A DNA stretch of 64,000 nt, taken from contig NZ_CP077087.1 of assembly GCF_014268495.2 (NCBI RefSeq), positions 6,188,001-6,252,000 of the forward strand, written 5' to 3'. Positions within the stretch are counted from its first letter, which is position 1; every line of letters starts with the position of its first letter. This DNA is from Pseudomonas monsensis (GTDB lineage: Bacteria > Pseudomonadota > Gammaproteobacteria > Pseudomonadales > Pseudomonadaceae). The notes beneath the pieces are model-generated. The model did not search any database. It was given only the letters and a program-made list of their open reading frames with translations, and had not been told where the DNA came from. Below are positions 27,112 through 36,765 of the stretch, in pieces. Made by a program: the position numbers and the translations under genes.

Positions 27112-27959
27112 ACGAGACGGGCGAATCGATCCGTTTCTGGCAAACCGCGCCATTGGCCGGGGTCGAACTGTTATCGGCGCGCTACATCGACCATCGCTTC
27201 GCCCCCCACGTCCACGACGGCTACGTGATCGGCATGATCATGGCCGGCGCCCAGCGCTACCGGTATCGCGGTGCCGAACACCTGGCCGGCAGCGGCACGC
27301 TGGTGCTGATCAACCCGGATGAGTTGCACACCGGTCACAAAGGCACCGAGGACGGCTGGCTGTACCGGGCGTTTTATCCCGATACCGGGCAGATCGTTTC
27401 GTTGCTTGAAGAGCTGGAACTGCCGACCGCACCGATGCCGGCCTTCGGCGCGACGCTGTACCGCGACCCGGATCTGGTCAACGGTTTCTGCCAGTTGCAC
27501 CGTTTGCTGGAAAGCCCCGCCACCGCCCTGCAACAGCAGACGGTGTGGCGCGAGATGATGCTGCTGCTGTTGCAGCGCCACGCGGCGGTGCAGATCAGCG
27601 GCAAACCGGGCAAGGAACATCGCGCGGTGGTGCTGGCCAAGGAGCTGCTGCATGCGCAACTGGCTGCACCGCCGTCGCTGGAGGAACTGGCTGCGGCGGT
27701 CAATCTGTCGCCGTTCCATTTTGCCCGGGTGTTCCGCCGCGCCACGGGCATGCCGCCGCACACCTGGTTGATGCAACAACGCATCGCCACAGCGCGCGGC
27801 CTGTTGCAGAGCGGCTGTCTGCCGGTGGAAGTTGCCATGCAACTGGGGTTTGCCGATCAGAGCCATCTGAGTCGGCAGTTCAAGCAGGTGTACGGCGTGG
27901 GGCCAGCGGCGTATCGCAGTGCCAGACAAATACCATCAAACACCGAACAACCGCTGTAG
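27108..27959 (+). CDS. AraC family transcriptional regulator
   Basis: 283 residues. An N-terminal cupin-like AraC sensing domain (HVHDGYVIGMIMAGAQRYRYRG, read in parts, and LVLINPDELHTGH) is followed by a C-terminal double helix-turn-helix: PPSLEELAAAVNLSPFHFAR, then PVEVAMQLGFADQSHLSRQF ending VYGVGPAAYR. Regulators of this kind often control neighbouring transport genes, but no exporter lies nearby. Its ATG overlaps the hydrolase stop (ATGA), so the two are transcribed together. The effector is not evident. Confidence 0.9.
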   Translation: MNETGESIRFWQTAPLAGVELLSARYIDHRFAPHVHDGYVIGMIMAGAQRYRYRGAEHLAGSGTLVLINPDELHTGHKGTEDGWLYRAFYPDTGQIVSLLEELELPTAPMPAFGATLYRDPDLVNGFCQLHRLLESPATALQQQTVWREMMLLLLQRHAAVQISGKPGKEHRAVVLAKELLHAQLAAPPSLEELAAAVNLSPFHFARVFRRATGMPPHTWLMQQRIATARGLLQSGCLPVEVAMQLGFADQSHLSRQFKQVYGVGPAAYRSARQIPSNTEQPL

Positions 27960-27990
27960 GCGTGAGCCTGCCGGGAGAACCTCGTGGGGA

Positions 27991-28845
27991 TCACTCGCCG
28001 GTGGCGATGCCTCGGGAAGGCTCGTTGATCCACTCGCTCCACGACCCGGCGTACAACGAAGCCAACGGATACCCCGCCAGGCACAACGCAAACAGGTTGT
28101 GACACGCCGTCACCCCGGACCCGCAATACGCCACCAGAGCCGCTGGCGAGCGATCGCCGAGTTTGGCGGCAAACCGCTGCTTGAGCTGGTCCGCCGGCAG
28201 GAAACGCCCGTCGCTGCCAAGGTTCTCGGTAAACGCCGCACATTGCGCACCGGGAATGTGCCCGGCAATCGGGTCGATCGGCTCCACTTCCCCTTTGAAA
28301 CGCGGCAAGGCCCGCGCATCCAGCAGCGTCAGCGCCGGCTGGCCGAGACGCTGCTGCAATTGTTCGGCGCTGAGCAGCAAGCCCATGTCCGGCTGACCGC
28401 TGAAATGGCCACGGCTGTTCGCCGGTGCATCCAGGCTCAGCGGTAACCCCGCACCGTGCCAGGCCTTGAGTCCGCCATCGAGGATGAACACACCCTCGCG
28501 CTTGCCCAGCCACGCCAGCAACCACCACGCCCGCGCCGCGTAGGCACCGGGACCGTCGTCATAGAGCACCACATCGCTGTCGGCATTGATGCCCCACGCT
28601 TGCAGTCGCTCGATCAATGCCGCCGGCTCAGGCAGCGGATGACGTCCGGTCACGCCCTTGACCACAGGCCCGCTGAGGTCACGTTCCAGATCGGCGAAAT
28701 GCGCGCCGGCAATGTGCCCTTCGGCGTAGCTGCGCTGACCGTAATCCGGGTCTTCGAGGGCAAAACGACAATCGAGAATCACCAGCCCCGGCTGCTCCTT
28801 GCGGGCATCCAGTGCGACGGGGCTGATCAGTTGCGCAATCGGCAT
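27991..28845 (-). CDS. Two-domain sulfurtransferase (rhodanese / 3-mercaptopyruvate type)
   Basis: 284 residues, two rhodanese domains. The first (1-130) lacks a catalytic Cys; the second carries Cys241 in VAYCGSGVTACHN. The CGSGVTA loop resembles 3-mercaptopyruvate sulfurtransferases (SseA) rather than thiosulfate enzymes (CRKGVTA). Other signatures are ILDCRFALEDPDYG and YAGSWSEWINEP. It would transfer sulfane sulfur from 3-mercaptopyruvate to thiols or cyanide. The start MPIAQLISPVALD follows AGGAGTC on the minus strand; an upstream open extension would overlap the TetR gene and is rejected. Confidence 0.88.
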   Translation of the reverse strand: MPIAQLISPVALDARKEQPGLVILDCRFALEDPDYGQRSYAEGHIAGAHFADLERDLSGPVVKGVTGRHPLPEPAALIERLQAWGINADSDVVLYDDGPGAYAARAWWLLAWLGKREGVFILDGGLKAWHGAGLPLSLDAPANSRGHFSGQPDMGLLLSAEQLQQRLGQPALTLLDARALPRFKGEVEPIDPIAGHIPGAQCAAFTENLGSDGRFLPADQLKQRFAAKLGDRSPAALVAYCGSGVTACHNLFALCLAGYPLASLYAGSWSEWINEPSRGIATGE

Positions 28846-28877
28846 GACGGACTCCTGTGGGATGTCGGCGGTACGGT

Positions 28878-29549
28878 TTACTTCACGTCTTCGAGGGCCT
28901 GGGCCAGCGGCACGTAGAACTCCTCGAACAATGCGTTGACCTGCTCGCGCGCCTGATCGGTGACGAACCCGGCTTCCAGCACCAGCACCTGATACACGCC
29001 GCGTTTGACGGCCTGTTCGCTGAGGTGATTGGAGTTTTCCCGGGTGGTGCACAGGAAGCGCACCCACGACGTCAGGATGATCCACGCATTGAGGGTCAGG
29101 GATTCGATCTGCACGCGATCCATTTTGAGGATCCCGGCCGCGACAAAACCTTCGTAAATGGCGGCGCCCTGAATCACGCAGCGCTGGGAAAAGCGCCGAT
29201 AACGGGCCGCCAGCTCGGCGTCGCTGTCGAGCAGGTGCTCGAGATCGCGATGCAGAAAACGGTAACGCCACATCGCCGACAGCAATTCCTTGAGATAGAA
29301 ACGCTTGTCTTCCACCGTCGCGGCGCGGCCCTGCGGCGGGCGCAGAAAGCTGTCGACCAGGGCTTCGTACTCACTGAACAGCACGGCGATGATCGCCTGC
29401 TTGTTGGGGAAGTGGTAGTACAGATTGCCCGGAGAAATCTCCATGTGGGCCGCAATGTGGTTGGTGCTGACGCTGCGCTCGCCCTGCTGATTGAACAGCT
29501 CCAGGCTGTTCTGCACGATGCGCTCGCTGGTTTTTATTCGTGGGGCCAT
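28878..29549 (-). CDS. laoR: TetR-family repressor LaoR-like
   Basis: 223 residues. The N-terminal helix-turn-helix runs through RIVQNSLELFNQQGERSVST and AAHMEISPGNLYYHFPNKQ. The C-terminal ligand domain is rich in aromatic and hydrophobic residues (SWVRFLCTT, RGVYQVLVLEAGF). It is divergent from the aldehyde dehydrogenase gene, with a perfect 30-bp palindrome in the shared 145-bp region. The gene set matches the P. aeruginosa laoABCR locus (PA0364-PA0367), which oxidises long-chain alcohols and is repressed by LaoR. The family call is firm; the LaoR name rests on synteny and family knowledge. Confidence 0.83.
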   Translation of the reverse strand: MAPRIKTSERIVQNSLELFNQQGERSVSTNHIAAHMEISPGNLYYHFPNKQAIIAVLFSEYEALVDSFLRPPQGRAATVEDKRFYLKELLSAMWRYRFLHRDLEHLLDSDAELAARYRRFSQRCVIQGAAIYEGFVAAGILKMDRVQIESLTLNAWIILTSWVRFLCTTRENSNHLSEQAVKRGVYQVLVLEAGFVTDQAREQVNALFEEFYVPLAQALEDVK

Positions 29550-29637
29550 GGCTTGAGCTTTAATTCAGAGTGCGGTGACAGGCATCTTACGACCTATCCG
29601 GAGCGGGATAAAACAAAGCTGCGCAAGGAAGTCATTT

Positions 29638-29667
29638 GACTTTCTAGAGCATAGACTCTAGAAAGTC
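29638..29667. promoter_or_regulatory. Perfect palindromic operator upstream of laoC
   Basis: GACTTTCTAGAG (29638-29649) and CTCTAGAAAGTC (29656-29667) form perfect 12-bp arms separated by six bases. It ends 27 bp before the laoC ATG, where TetR proteins commonly bind, and is the only strong palindrome in the divergent gap. Binding by the adjacent TetR protein is inferred. Confidence 0.75.
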
Positions 29668-29694
29668 CTCACGATAATAAAACCGGAGCCTTCA

Positions 29695-31125
29695 ATGACT
29701 GCCGATATTGCTTACCTGCAAACCTTGCAAGAGCCACTTGAAGCGCTCGACCGGTTGTTCGCCGCGCAACGTGCCGCCTACGCCGCCAACCCGATGCCCC
29801 CCGCCGCGCAACGCCAGCAATGGCTGAAGAGCTTGCGCGATTTGCTCAGCAGCGAACGTCAGGCCCTGATCGACGCCATCAGCACCGATTTCAGCCATCG
29901 CAGCGCCGATGAAACCTTGCTCGCCGAGCTGATGCCGAGCCTGCATGGCATTCATTACGCCAGCCGCCACCTCAAAGGCTGGATGAAGGCCTCGCGGCGC
30001 AAGGTCGGCATGGCGTTCCAACCGGCTTCGGCGAAAGTGGTGTACCAGCCGCTCGGCGTCGTCGGTGTCATCGTGCCGTGGAACTACCCGCTTTATCTGG
30101 CCATCGGCCCGCTGGTCGGCGCGTTGGCGGCGGGCAACCGGGTGATGCTCAAACTCAGCGAATCAACCCCGGCGACCGGGCAATTGCTCAAGCAACTGTT
30201 CGCCCGCGTATTCCCTGAAGACCTGGTCTGCGTGGTGCTCGGAGAGGCGGACGTCGGCGTGGCATTTTCCCGGTTGCGCTTCGATCACTTGCTGTTCACT
30301 GGCGCCACCAGCATTGGCAAGCACGTGATGCGCGCCGCTGCCGAAAACCTCACGCCGGTCACTCTGGAACTGGGCGGCAAATCGCCGGCCATCGTCTCCC
30401 ACGACGTACCGCTCAAGGACGCCGCCGAACGCATCGCCTTCGGTAAAACCCTGAATGCCGGGCAGACCTGCGTCGCACCGGACTACGTGCTGGTGCCGGA
30501 AGACCGTGTCGGCGGGTTCGTCGAAGCCTATCGCCAGGCCGTCCAGGGTTTTTACCCGACCCTCGCCGACAACCCGGATTACACGGCGATCATCAATGAA
30601 CGCCAGCTGGCACGCCTCAATGGCTACATCAGTGATGCCACCAGCAAAGGCGCGTTGCTGATTCCATTGTTCGAACACGGTCAGGGCCGACGCATGCCGC
30701 ACAGCCTGTTGCTGAATGTCAGCGACGAAATGACCGTGATGCAGGACGAAATCTTCGGCCCGCTGCTACCGATCGTGCCGTATCAGGATCTGCAGCAGGC
30801 ATTCGCTTACATCAATCAGCGACCACGTCCTCTGGCGCTTTACTACTTCGGCTACGACAAACGCGAACAGCACCGCGTGTTGCACGAAACCCACTCCGGC
30901 GGCGTGTGCCTGAACGACACCCTGTTGCATGTGGCGCAGGACGATATGCCATTCGGCGGCATCGGCCCGTCAGGCATGGGCCATTACCACGGCCATGAAG
31001 GTTTCCTCACATTCAGTAAAGCCAAAGGTGTGTTGATCAAGCAGCGCTTCAATGCGTCCAGGCTGATTTACCCGCCCTACGGCAAATCGATTCAGAAACT
31101 GATCCAGAAGCTGTTCATCCGCTAA
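29695..31125 (+). CDS. laoC: Coniferyl-aldehyde-type / long-chain aldehyde dehydrogenase LaoC-like
   Basis: 476 residues of the ALDH superfamily. The catalytic Cys lies in LNAGQTCVAPDYVLVP and the general-base Glu in VTLELGGKSPAIV. VIVPWNYPLYLAIGPLVGAL is the cofactor-pocket segment. The C-terminus ends RFNASRLIYPPYG and KLIQKLFIR, a hydrophobic/basic tail seen in membrane-associated ALDHs. Databases often call this family coniferyl aldehyde dehydrogenase; the lao context instead suggests oxidation of long-chain aldehydes to fatty acids. CGGAG lies upstream of the ATG. laoB follows 29 bp later. Confidence 0.87.
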   Translation: MTADIAYLQTLQEPLEALDRLFAAQRAAYAANPMPPAAQRQQWLKSLRDLLSSERQALIDAISTDFSHRSADETLLAELMPSLHGIHYASRHLKGWMKASRRKVGMAFQPASAKVVYQPLGVVGVIVPWNYPLYLAIGPLVGALAAGNRVMLKLSESTPATGQLLKQLFARVFPEDLVCVVLGEADVGVAFSRLRFDHLLFTGATSIGKHVMRAAAENLTPVTLELGGKSPAIVSHDVPLKDAAERIAFGKTLNAGQTCVAPDYVLVPEDRVGGFVEAYRQAVQGFYPTLADNPDYTAIINERQLARLNGYISDATSKGALLIPLFEHGQGRRMPHSLLLNVSDEMTVMQDEIFGPLLPIVPYQDLQQAFAYINQRPRPLALYYFGYDKREQHRVLHETHSGGVCLNDTLLHVAQDDMPFGGIGPSGMGHYHGHEGFLTFSKAKGVLIKQRFNASRLIYPPYGKSIQKLIQKLFIR

Positions 31126-31154
31126 GCCCTTGTCACCGCCGGGTAATAAAAACA

Positions 31155-31700
31155 ATGCACCCAAGCCTGACTGAAACACCTGCGCTGTCGCGCCGTGGCC
31201 TGCTGAAGTTCAGCCTCGGCGCCACCGCGTTTCTTGCCACTGCCGGACTCGGCGCCAGCCTCAGTGGCTGTTCGTCGAGCGTGACCGCCAACGGGTTCGC
31301 CGCATTGCGCGACGGTGATCTGTTGTTTCTGCGCGCCTTGATTCCAGTGATGCTCGAGGGCGCCGTGGCGAGCGAAAAAATGCCCGGCGCCGTCGATGGC
31401 ACCCTCAAGTCGCTGGACTACAGCCTCGATCACCTGTCGCCGGAAATGCTCAAACTCACCCGGCAACTGTTCGACGTGCTCGGCATGGCCGTCACGCGCG
31501 GGCCGCTCACCGGAATCTGGGGCAGCTGGAAAAACGCCGGCCCCGAGGCCATGCGTCACTTTCTCGAACGCTGGCAGAACAGCTCGCTGAGCCTGCTGCG
31601 CATGGGCCACAGCTCCCTGCAGCAAATGGTGATGATGGCCTGGTACACCCGCGCCGAGTCCTGGGCGCACTGCGGCTACCCCGGCCCGCCTGCCGTCTGA
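31155..31700 (+). CDS. laoB: LaoB-like Tat-exported lipoprotein
   Basis: 181 residues. A twin-arginine signal is visible (SRRGLLKFSLGATAF), followed by a lipobox LSGC with Cys39, so it should be Tat-exported and lipidated. The mature part is helical with no obvious cofactor motif. P. aeruginosa LaoB (PA0365) is reported as needed for long-chain alcohol oxidation by the dehydrogenase LaoA without a defined activity. A small Tat-lipoprotein beside a GMC enzyme recalls the small subunit of membrane-bound gluconate-type dehydrogenases. The subunit idea is inference. Confidence 0.75.
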   Translation: MHPSLTETPALSRRGLLKFSLGATAFLATAGLGASLSGCSSSVTANGFAALRDGDLLFLRALIPVMLEGAVASEKMPGAVDGTLKSLDYSLDHLSPEMLKLTRQLFDVLGMAVTRGPLTGIWGSWKNAGPEAMRHFLERWQNSSLSLLRMGHSSLQQMVMMAWYTRAESWAHCGYPGPPAV

Positions 31701-31736
31701 AACCGGGGCTCGCCCCCACAAGGGAATGCATTTCAA

Positions 31737-31761
31737 TGTGGGAGCGAGCTTGCTCGCGAAG
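31737..31761. repeat. Single REP copy
   Basis: One copy of TGTGGGAGCGAGCTTGCTCG plus CGAA, without an inverted partner, in the 111-bp gap between laoB and laoA. Its left flank GGGAATGCATTTCAATG resembles the spacer of the pairs at 56715 and 57665. Confidence 0.8.
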
Positions 31762-31811
31762 GCGCCAGCCGCCTCACCACCACAGCCAGAATAATAAAGA
31801 GAACCTGATCG

Positions 31812-33407
31812 ATGCCCGTACCCGACCCGTTCCGCGAAGGCCTCGCCCGTGGCTGGAAAACCTATAACGGCGCACAACTGACCGACGACCTGACGCTGCA
31901 AGCCGACGTCGCCATCATCGGCAGCGGCGCCGGTGGCGGCACCACCGCGGAAATCCTCAGCGCCGCCGGCTACAAGGTGCTGCTGATCGAAGAAGGCCCG
32001 CTGAAAACCAGCTCCGATTTCAAAATGCTCGAAGACCAGGCCTACAGCAGCCTGTATCAGGAAGGTATCGGCCGCATGAGCAAGGACGGCGCGATCACTA
32101 TCCTCCAGGGCCGCGCGGTCGGCGGCACGACACTGATCAACTGGACCTCGAGCTTTCGTACCCCGGAACCGACCCTCGAGCACTGGGCCAAGGAACACAA
32201 CGTCAAAGGCCACAGCCCTGCCGAGATGGCGCCGTGGTTCGAGAAAATGGAGCAACGTCTGGGTGTGGCACCCTGGAGGGTGCCACCCAACGCCAATAAC
32301 GACGTGATCCGCAAGGGCTGCGAACAGCTCGGCTACAGCTGGCACGTGATTCCGCGCAACGTGCGCGGTTGCTGGAACCTTGGCTATTGCGGCATGGGCT
32401 GCCCGACCAACGCCAAACAGTCGATGATGGTCACCACCATTCCGGCGACCCTGGAAAAGGGCGGCGAGCTGCTCTACCTGGCTCGCGCGGAAAAACTGCT
32501 GATCAGCAGCGACAAGGTCTCCGGCCTGCAGTGCGTGGCGATGGACGAACGCTGCGTCGCACCGACCGGGCGCACCATTACGGTCAAGGCGCGGCATTAC
32601 GTGCTGGCCGGCGGCGGCATCAACAGCCCGGCCCTACTCTTGCGCTCGGACGCGCCAGACCCGCATCAGCGCCTCGGCAAACGCACCTTCCTGCATCTGG
32701 TGAACATGTCCGCCGGGCGTTTCGACGAAGTGATCAACCCGTTCTACGGTGCGCCGCAGTCGATTTACTCGGATCATTTCCAGTGGAGGGACGGCACCAG
32801 CGGGCCGATGGGCTACAAACTCGAAGTGCCGCCGCTGCAGCCGGCGCTGGCGGCGACGTTGCTCGGCGGTTTCGGCACGCAGAATGCCGAACACATGGCT
32901 GATCTGCCGCACACCCACGCGATGCTGGCGCTGCTGCGCGACGGTTTCCACCCGGACAGCCCTGGCGGCAATGTCGAATTGCGCGGCGATGGCTCGCCGG
33001 TGCTCGACTATCAGGTCTCGCCTTACGCCTGGGAAGGCTTGCGCCGCGCCTTTCACAGCATGGCCGAGATCCAGTTTGCCGGCGGCGCGCAAGCGGTGAT
33101 GCCGATGCACGCCGATGCGCGTTACGTGAAAACCCTGGCCGAGGCGCGCACCTTGATCGACGGTTTGAGCCTTGAGCTGTACCGCACACGCCTGGGCAGT
33201 GCCCACGTCATGGGTGGCTGCGCGATGGGCGAAGACCCGAAAAACGCAGTCACCGACAGCCTTGGCCGGCATCATCAACTGAGCAATCTGTCGATTCACG
33301 ACGGCTCGTTGTTCCCCACCAGCATCGGCGCCAACCCGCAATTGTCGGTGTATGGACTGACTGCACAATTGGCGACGTCCCTCGCTGATCGGCTGAGAAA
33401 TCCGTGA
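31812..33407 (+). CDS. laoA: GMC-type FAD alcohol dehydrogenase LaoA-like
   Basis: 531 residues. The FAD-binding fold is seen in ADVAIIGSGAGGGTTAEILS; VGGTTLINWTSSFRTPEP follows, and the GMC C-terminal motif lies in the HVMGGCAMG region and FPTSIGANPQLSVYGLTAQL, which holds the active-site His and Asn. No signal peptide is seen, so export would need a partner such as the Tat-lipoprotein LaoB. In P. aeruginosa the homologue oxidises long-chain alcohols such as dodecanol to aldehydes, which LaoC then oxidises. The cysteine-rich CWNLGYCGMGCPTNAKQS stretch is also typical of the long-chain alcohol GMC group. Confidence 0.87.
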   Translation: MPVPDPFREGLARGWKTYNGAQLTDDLTLQADVAIIGSGAGGGTTAEILSAAGYKVLLIEEGPLKTSSDFKMLEDQAYSSLYQEGIGRMSKDGAITILQGRAVGGTTLINWTSSFRTPEPTLEHWAKEHNVKGHSPAEMAPWFEKMEQRLGVAPWRVPPNANNDVIRKGCEQLGYSWHVIPRNVRGCWNLGYCGMGCPTNAKQSMMVTTIPATLEKGGELLYLARAEKLLISSDKVSGLQCVAMDERCVAPTGRTITVKARHYVLAGGGINSPALLLRSDAPDPHQRLGKRTFLHLVNMSAGRFDEVINPFYGAPQSIYSDHFQWRDGTSGPMGYKLEVPPLQPALAATLLGGFGTQNAEHMADLPHTHAMLALLRDGFHPDSPGGNVELRGDGSPVLDYQVSPYAWEGLRRAFHSMAEIQFAGGAQAVMPMHADARYVKTLAEARTLIDGLSLELYRTRLGSAHVMGGCAMGEDPKNAVTDSLGRHHQLSNLSIHDGSLFPTSIGANPQLSVYGLTAQLATSLADRLRNP

Positions 33408-33435
33408 AAAAACCGGTTTATCGCGTCGTCTATAG

Positions 33436-34355
<920 letters not shown>

Positions 34356-34379
34356 GTTCTTCAGCGCCGCTGGCGACGC

Positions 34380-34473
34380 CATCGCGGGCAAGCCCGCTCC
34401 CACAGGGTTCTGTGGTGGAACAAAAATTGTGTGAACACCAAAACCTTGTGGGAGCGGGCTTGCCCGCGATGAG
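34380..34473. repeat. REP pair, GCGGGC variant, inverted
   Basis: CATCGCGGGCAAGCCCGCTC at 34380 and TTGTGGGAGCGGGCTTGCCC with its flank ending near 34473, between the convergent ferredoxin and small-protein genes. Confidence 0.88.
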
Positions 34474-34505
34474 GCCATCGGCAACACCGCAAAACCCGGA
34501 TCAGC

Positions 34506-34829
34506 TTACTCGCGCTGCTCAAAGCCCTCCCCGACACACCCCAGACACCGCACAAACGCTGCCCTCGCCGGGTCAACCACCAGCGCCTGCCCTGCCTCGC
34601 CAATTCCGCCACCCAGCGCGGTAAACGGCAACGACACCACAAACGCCCCCGCACCGATTACCGTCGCCACCACCAGCAAAGGTCGGGCGATCAGCAAGTC
34701 GCCAAGCATGGCGTAGGCCGGTGGGTTCTGGATGGTGTAACGCGGATCACCGCTGCCGGTTTCCGTGGCCTGGACAGCCAGACTGGAACACAGCAGCAGT
34801 GCGGCACAGAGGACTTGCAGGGATTTCAT
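34506..34829 (-). CDS. Small exported hypothetical protein
   Basis: 107 residues, not recognised. A cleavable signal peptide is likely ([21 protein letters not shown]). A hydrophobic segment ([20 protein letters not shown]) follows, and then a conserved-looking tail, [20 protein letters not shown], with a CxxC pair. This suggests an exported protein with one membrane helix and a periplasmic CxxC that might bind metal or form a disulfide. It lies alone between the ferredoxin gene and mutM. Related genes in other pseudomonads are, as I recall, loosely labelled multidrug transporter, which this length does not support. Confidence 0.7.
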   Translation of the reverse strand: MKSLQVLCAALLLCSSLAVQATETGSGDPRYTIQNPPAYAMLGDLLIARPLLVVATVIGAGAFVVSLPFTALGGGIGEAGQALVVDPARAAFVRCLGCVGEGFEQRE

Positions 34830-34899
34830 GGCACGATCCTTCGGGCTAGGCAGTGAGACAACTCACTATAGACCGTAGGATGTTTTCGAACGGTTTACC

Positions 34900-35712
34900 T
34901 CAGCTCTGACAGCGCGGGCAGAACACACTGGCGCGCTGACCGAGCTTCACTTCCCGCAGGCCGGTGCCGCAGACCTTGCAGTGTTCACCGCCACGACCAT
35001 AAACAAACAGCTCCTGCTGGAAGTACCCCGGTTGCCCGTCACCGCCAATGAAGTCACGCAACGTGGTGCCGCCGCGCTCGATGGCGGCGGCGAGGATGCG
35101 TTTGATCTCGATCGCCAGTTTCAGATAACGCGCCCGCGAGATGCTCTTGGCTTCGCGGCGTGGATCGATGCCGGCAGCGAACAGCGCTTCGGTCGCGTAA
35201 ATGTTGCCGACCCCGACCACCACCGCGTTGTCCATGATGAACGGTTTGACCGCCATCGAACGCCCGCGCGACAGCTGGAACAGGCGCTCGCCGTCGAACA
35301 GATCGGTCAATGGCTCCGGCCCGAGGCGAATCAGCAGTTCATGATTGAGCGGATCGGTGCTCCACAGCATTGCACCGAAGCGTCGCGGATCGGTGTAGCG
35401 CAAGGCCAGCCCGGATTCCAGCTCGATATCGACATGCTCATGCTTGAGCGCCGGCAAGCCGACCTCGACCAGACGCAGGTTGCCCGACATGCCCAAATGA
35501 CTGATCAACGTACCGACTTCGGCGTTGATCAACAGGTACTTGGCGCGCCGCTCGACCAGCACGATGCGCTGCCCGGACAGGCGCACATCGAGGTCTTCGG
35601 GGATTGGCCAGCGCAGCCGGCGGTCACGCACGATGACCCGGCTGACCCGCTGGCCTTCCAGGTGGGGGGCAATGCCCCGGCGGGTGGTTTCGACTTCCGG
35701 CAGTTCAGGCAT
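34900..35712 (-). CDS. mutM: Formamidopyrimidine-DNA glycosylase MutM
   Basis: 270 residues. The catalytic N-terminus [12 protein letters not shown] (Pro2 nucleophile after Met removal), the H2TH region ([20 protein letters not shown]) and the C-terminal zinc finger with CKVCG and CPRCQ are all intact. It excises 8-oxoguanine and other oxidised purines and nicks the AP site. The HDOD gene lies 12 bp upstream on the same strand, so the two may be co-transcribed. Confidence 0.96.
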   Translation of the reverse strand: MPELPEVETTRRGIAPHLEGQRVSRVIVRDRRLRWPIPEDLDVRLSGQRIVLVERRAKYLLINAEVGTLISHLGMSGNLRLVEVGLPALKHEHVDIELESGLALRYTDPRRFGAMLWSTDPLNHELLIRLGPEPLTDLFDGERLFQLSRGRSMAVKPFIMDNAVVVGVGNIYATEALFAAGIDPRREAKSISRARYLKLAIEIKRILAAAIERGGTTLRDFIGGDGQPGYFQQELFVYGRGGEHCKVCGTGLREVKLGQRASVFCPRCQS

Positions 35713-35724
35713 GGCGTCCTCGGA

Positions 35725-36591
35725 TCAATGCGCGCCGAGGTCGCGAATCGTTTGTTTGAGCGTTTCGAAGTCGTAGTCCGACAGGCCGACGTAATCGAGA
35801 ACCAGCGCACCGATGCTGTTCCACTCCTGGTCTTCGGCCTGGTTGCCGAGCACCCGGTACGACGCGCAGATGTGCTCGGCCATTTTCAGGATCGCCAGCA
35901 GATTCTTCATCTGGCTGTTGCGCGAGGACTCGTCGCTGAAGATCGCCAATGCATTGTGGTGATTGGCAATCGCCGAACTGACGTGCTCCGGCAGACGCCA
36001 CGACTTGGCGGTGTAATAACCGACCACCGAGTGATTGGTGTTGAACTCGGCATTTTCGGTGTCCACCACGCGGCACTCGGCGCTGGCATTGGCGTAAGCC
36101 TTTTCCAGCACCGACATGTAGTTGGGGAAGCGTTGCAGCATCAATGGCACGCCACAATCGTGGAACAGGCCCAATGCATAAGCCTCGTCGCCAGCCTGGG
36201 TGCCCACACGCTTGGCCAGGGTCAGGCAGGTCATGGCCACGTCCTGGGCAGTGTCCCAGAAACGGTTGAGGGTGACGATGGTGTCGTCGTTCATCTCGCC
36301 CTTGATCGACTGCGCGTTGATCAGGTTGATGATCGAACGACTGCCCAACAGGTTCACCGCGCGCTGGATCGAGGTGATCTTGTTGCTCAGGCCGTAATAA
36401 GGTGAATTGACGATTTTCAGCAGAGAACCGGACAGGCCGGGATCCTGGGCGATCAGCTTGGCGATCACCTCCAGGTCCGGGTCGGGCATGTACTGCTCCA
36501 TTTGCAGATCCACCATGATCTGCGGCTGCGCCGGCACACTGATGCCTTGCAGGGATTGTTGAATCTGTTCGGTGGTCAGCTCTTGGGACAT
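35725..36591 (-). CDS. HDOD domain protein
   Basis: 288 residues with an HDOD domain over most of the length: IAKLIAQDPGLSGSLLKIVN, AVNLLGSRSIINLI, and FHDCGVPLMLQRFPNY in the central region. HDOD proteins are HD-like folds in signalling, usually without a full catalytic metal set. They influence motility, biofilm and stress in gammaproteobacteria. The gene sits upstream of mutM (12-bp gap) and is divergent from the pfpI-like gene. Its signal is not evident. Confidence 0.88.
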   Translation of the reverse strand: MSQELTTEQIQQSLQGISVPAQPQIMVDLQMEQYMPDPDLEVIAKLIAQDPGLSGSLLKIVNSPYYGLSNKITSIQRAVNLLGSRSIINLINAQSIKGEMNDDTIVTLNRFWDTAQDVAMTCLTLAKRVGTQAGDEAYALGLFHDCGVPLMLQRFPNYMSVLEKAYANASAECRVVDTENAEFNTNHSVVGYYTAKSWRLPEHVSSAIANHHNALAIFSDESSRNSQMKNLLAILKMAEHICASYRVLGNQAEDQEWNSIGALVLDYVGLSDYDFETLKQTIRDLGAH

Positions 36592-36765
36592 AAGTACACA
36601 CTCTGGGACAGGCGGCGATTCTAACCTCTAAAAACCGCTCGACGACACACCAGTGGGCAATTGTCAGGAACTTTCATTCTCGCCCCGGCTTCGGAGTCTG
36701 TAAGGCCCGATGGACGATTGCAGTCCATTGCGGCGGCAATTTCCCGACGATTCAGGAGCTTAACG

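Noticed and set aside
28846..29271. N-terminal extension of the sulfurtransferase gene
   Set aside because: The frame is open but overlaps the TetR coding region antisense, is Arg/Gly-rich, and family members start at MPIAQ with a good ribosome binding site.
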